From Betaproteobacteria bacterium (GTDB lineage Bacteria > Pseudomonadota > Gammaproteobacteria > Burkholderiales > SG8-39), in NCBI GenBank assembly GCA_016234705.1, contig JACRAS010000141.1, positions 1 through 60,887 on the forward strand: a stretch of DNA of 60,887 nucleotides, read 5' to 3'. Within the stretch, counting starts at the first letter, position 1; every line of letters starts with the position of its first letter. The position numbers were made by a program, and so were the translations under genes. The notes beneath the pieces were generated by a model, which saw nothing but the letters and a program-made list of their open reading frames with translations, made no database searches and was not told the origin of the DNA. Below are positions 60,841-60,887 of the stretch, piece after piece.

Positions 60841-60887
60841 ATGAATATCCGTTCCCTTGCCTTTTCCACCTTCACCCTCGCTGCCAT
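60841..60887 (+). CDS. Start of a secreted protein gene cut by the window end
   Basis: The last 47 bases encode MNIRSLAFSTFTLAA, a basic-then-hydrophobic signal peptide start. AGGAG lies about 11 bases upstream. It is driven by a SigF-type promoter divergent from sigF-nrsF. In related bacteria the adjacent SigF target is often a small DUF2282 (BufA-type bufferin precursor) gene followed by DUF692 and DUF2063 genes. That identity is a guess from context, since only 15 codons are visible. Confidence 0.55.
   Translation, partial: MNIRSLAFSTFTLAA

Noticed and set aside
1..60887. CRISPR arrays, insertion sequences, phage genes, rRNA
   Set aside because: I found no regularly spaced repeats, no transposase or integrase proteins and no rRNA-like sequence anywhere in the window.

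Overview
The window looks like a chromosomal segment from a GC-rich betaproteobacterium (Burkholderiales-like). Pointers are a lysine-rich SWIB-domain protein, DUF3301 and DUF6279 proteins, a fused indolepyruvate:ferredoxin oxidoreductase, several CaiB-type CoA transferases, TRAP and SsuA-like transporters, and an ECF sigma/NrsF pair. This is inferred from gene content only; no rRNA, tRNA, CRISPR array or transposase was found, and no gap between genes exceeds about 300 bases.

Layout. 1-17.7 kb: mostly housekeeping and accessory genes. These are an EgtD-type histidine methyltransferase, a D-Ala-D-Ala endopeptidase, an Atm1-type ABC exporter, a metallo-beta-lactamase/cyclic-nucleotide-domain fusion, an AsmA-like protein, a thioesterase, two VapBC-type toxin-antitoxin pairs, an acyl-CoA dehydrogenase plus APH-type kinase pair, an M48-like lipoprotein and an HtrA-like protein that have both lost catalytic residues, a tautomerase, a spermidine-synthase-like protein and a YdcF protein. 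17.8-35.1 kb: a lower-GC catabolic island with IorAB, MmgE/PrpD, an HMG-CoA lyase remnant, an orphan TakP-like TRAP binding protein, an old-yellow-enzyme/dienoyl-CoA reductase, an acyl-CoA dehydrogenase, an enoyl-CoA hydratase, a LacI regulator, a CaiB CoA transferase and a complete DctPQM transporter. Four palindromic LacI-type sites sit in its main control regions, so it reads as one regulon for import, CoA activation and beta-oxidation-like breakdown of an unknown carboxylic acid.

35.1-40.4 kb: a very GC-rich biotin-dependent acyl-CoA carboxylase locus with one biotin carboxylase/carrier subunit and two divergently transcribed carboxyltransferase paralogs. Their sequence defects are complementary: one is degenerate in the N-domain, the other in the C-domain. 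40.5-49.3 kb: an esterase, an MFS permease, the SWIB protein, TPR and DUF proteins, an aldo/keto reductase, an SDR gene with no ordinary start codon, a MaoC protein, a second HMG-CoA lyase remnant and a second CaiB transferase.

49.4-59.3 kb: a second notable locus. A LeuC/LeuD-like dehydratase pair is followed by an SsuA/Thi5-like binding protein. Then comes a lower-GC block (a second LeuC/LeuD-like pair plus a TtuC/LeuB-like oxidative decarboxylase), a nearly identical second binding protein, and the ABC ATPase and two permeases. A chimeric scar after the first binding protein records duplication and deletion. No 2-isopropylmalate synthase homolog is present, so import and oxidative decarboxylation of a hydroxy-di/tricarboxylate is a reasonable hypothesis. 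59.4 kb to the end: NrsF-like anti-sigma, ECF sigma factor, and divergently the first 15 codons of a secreted protein, with matching GTAACC-N16-CGAA promoters on both sides.
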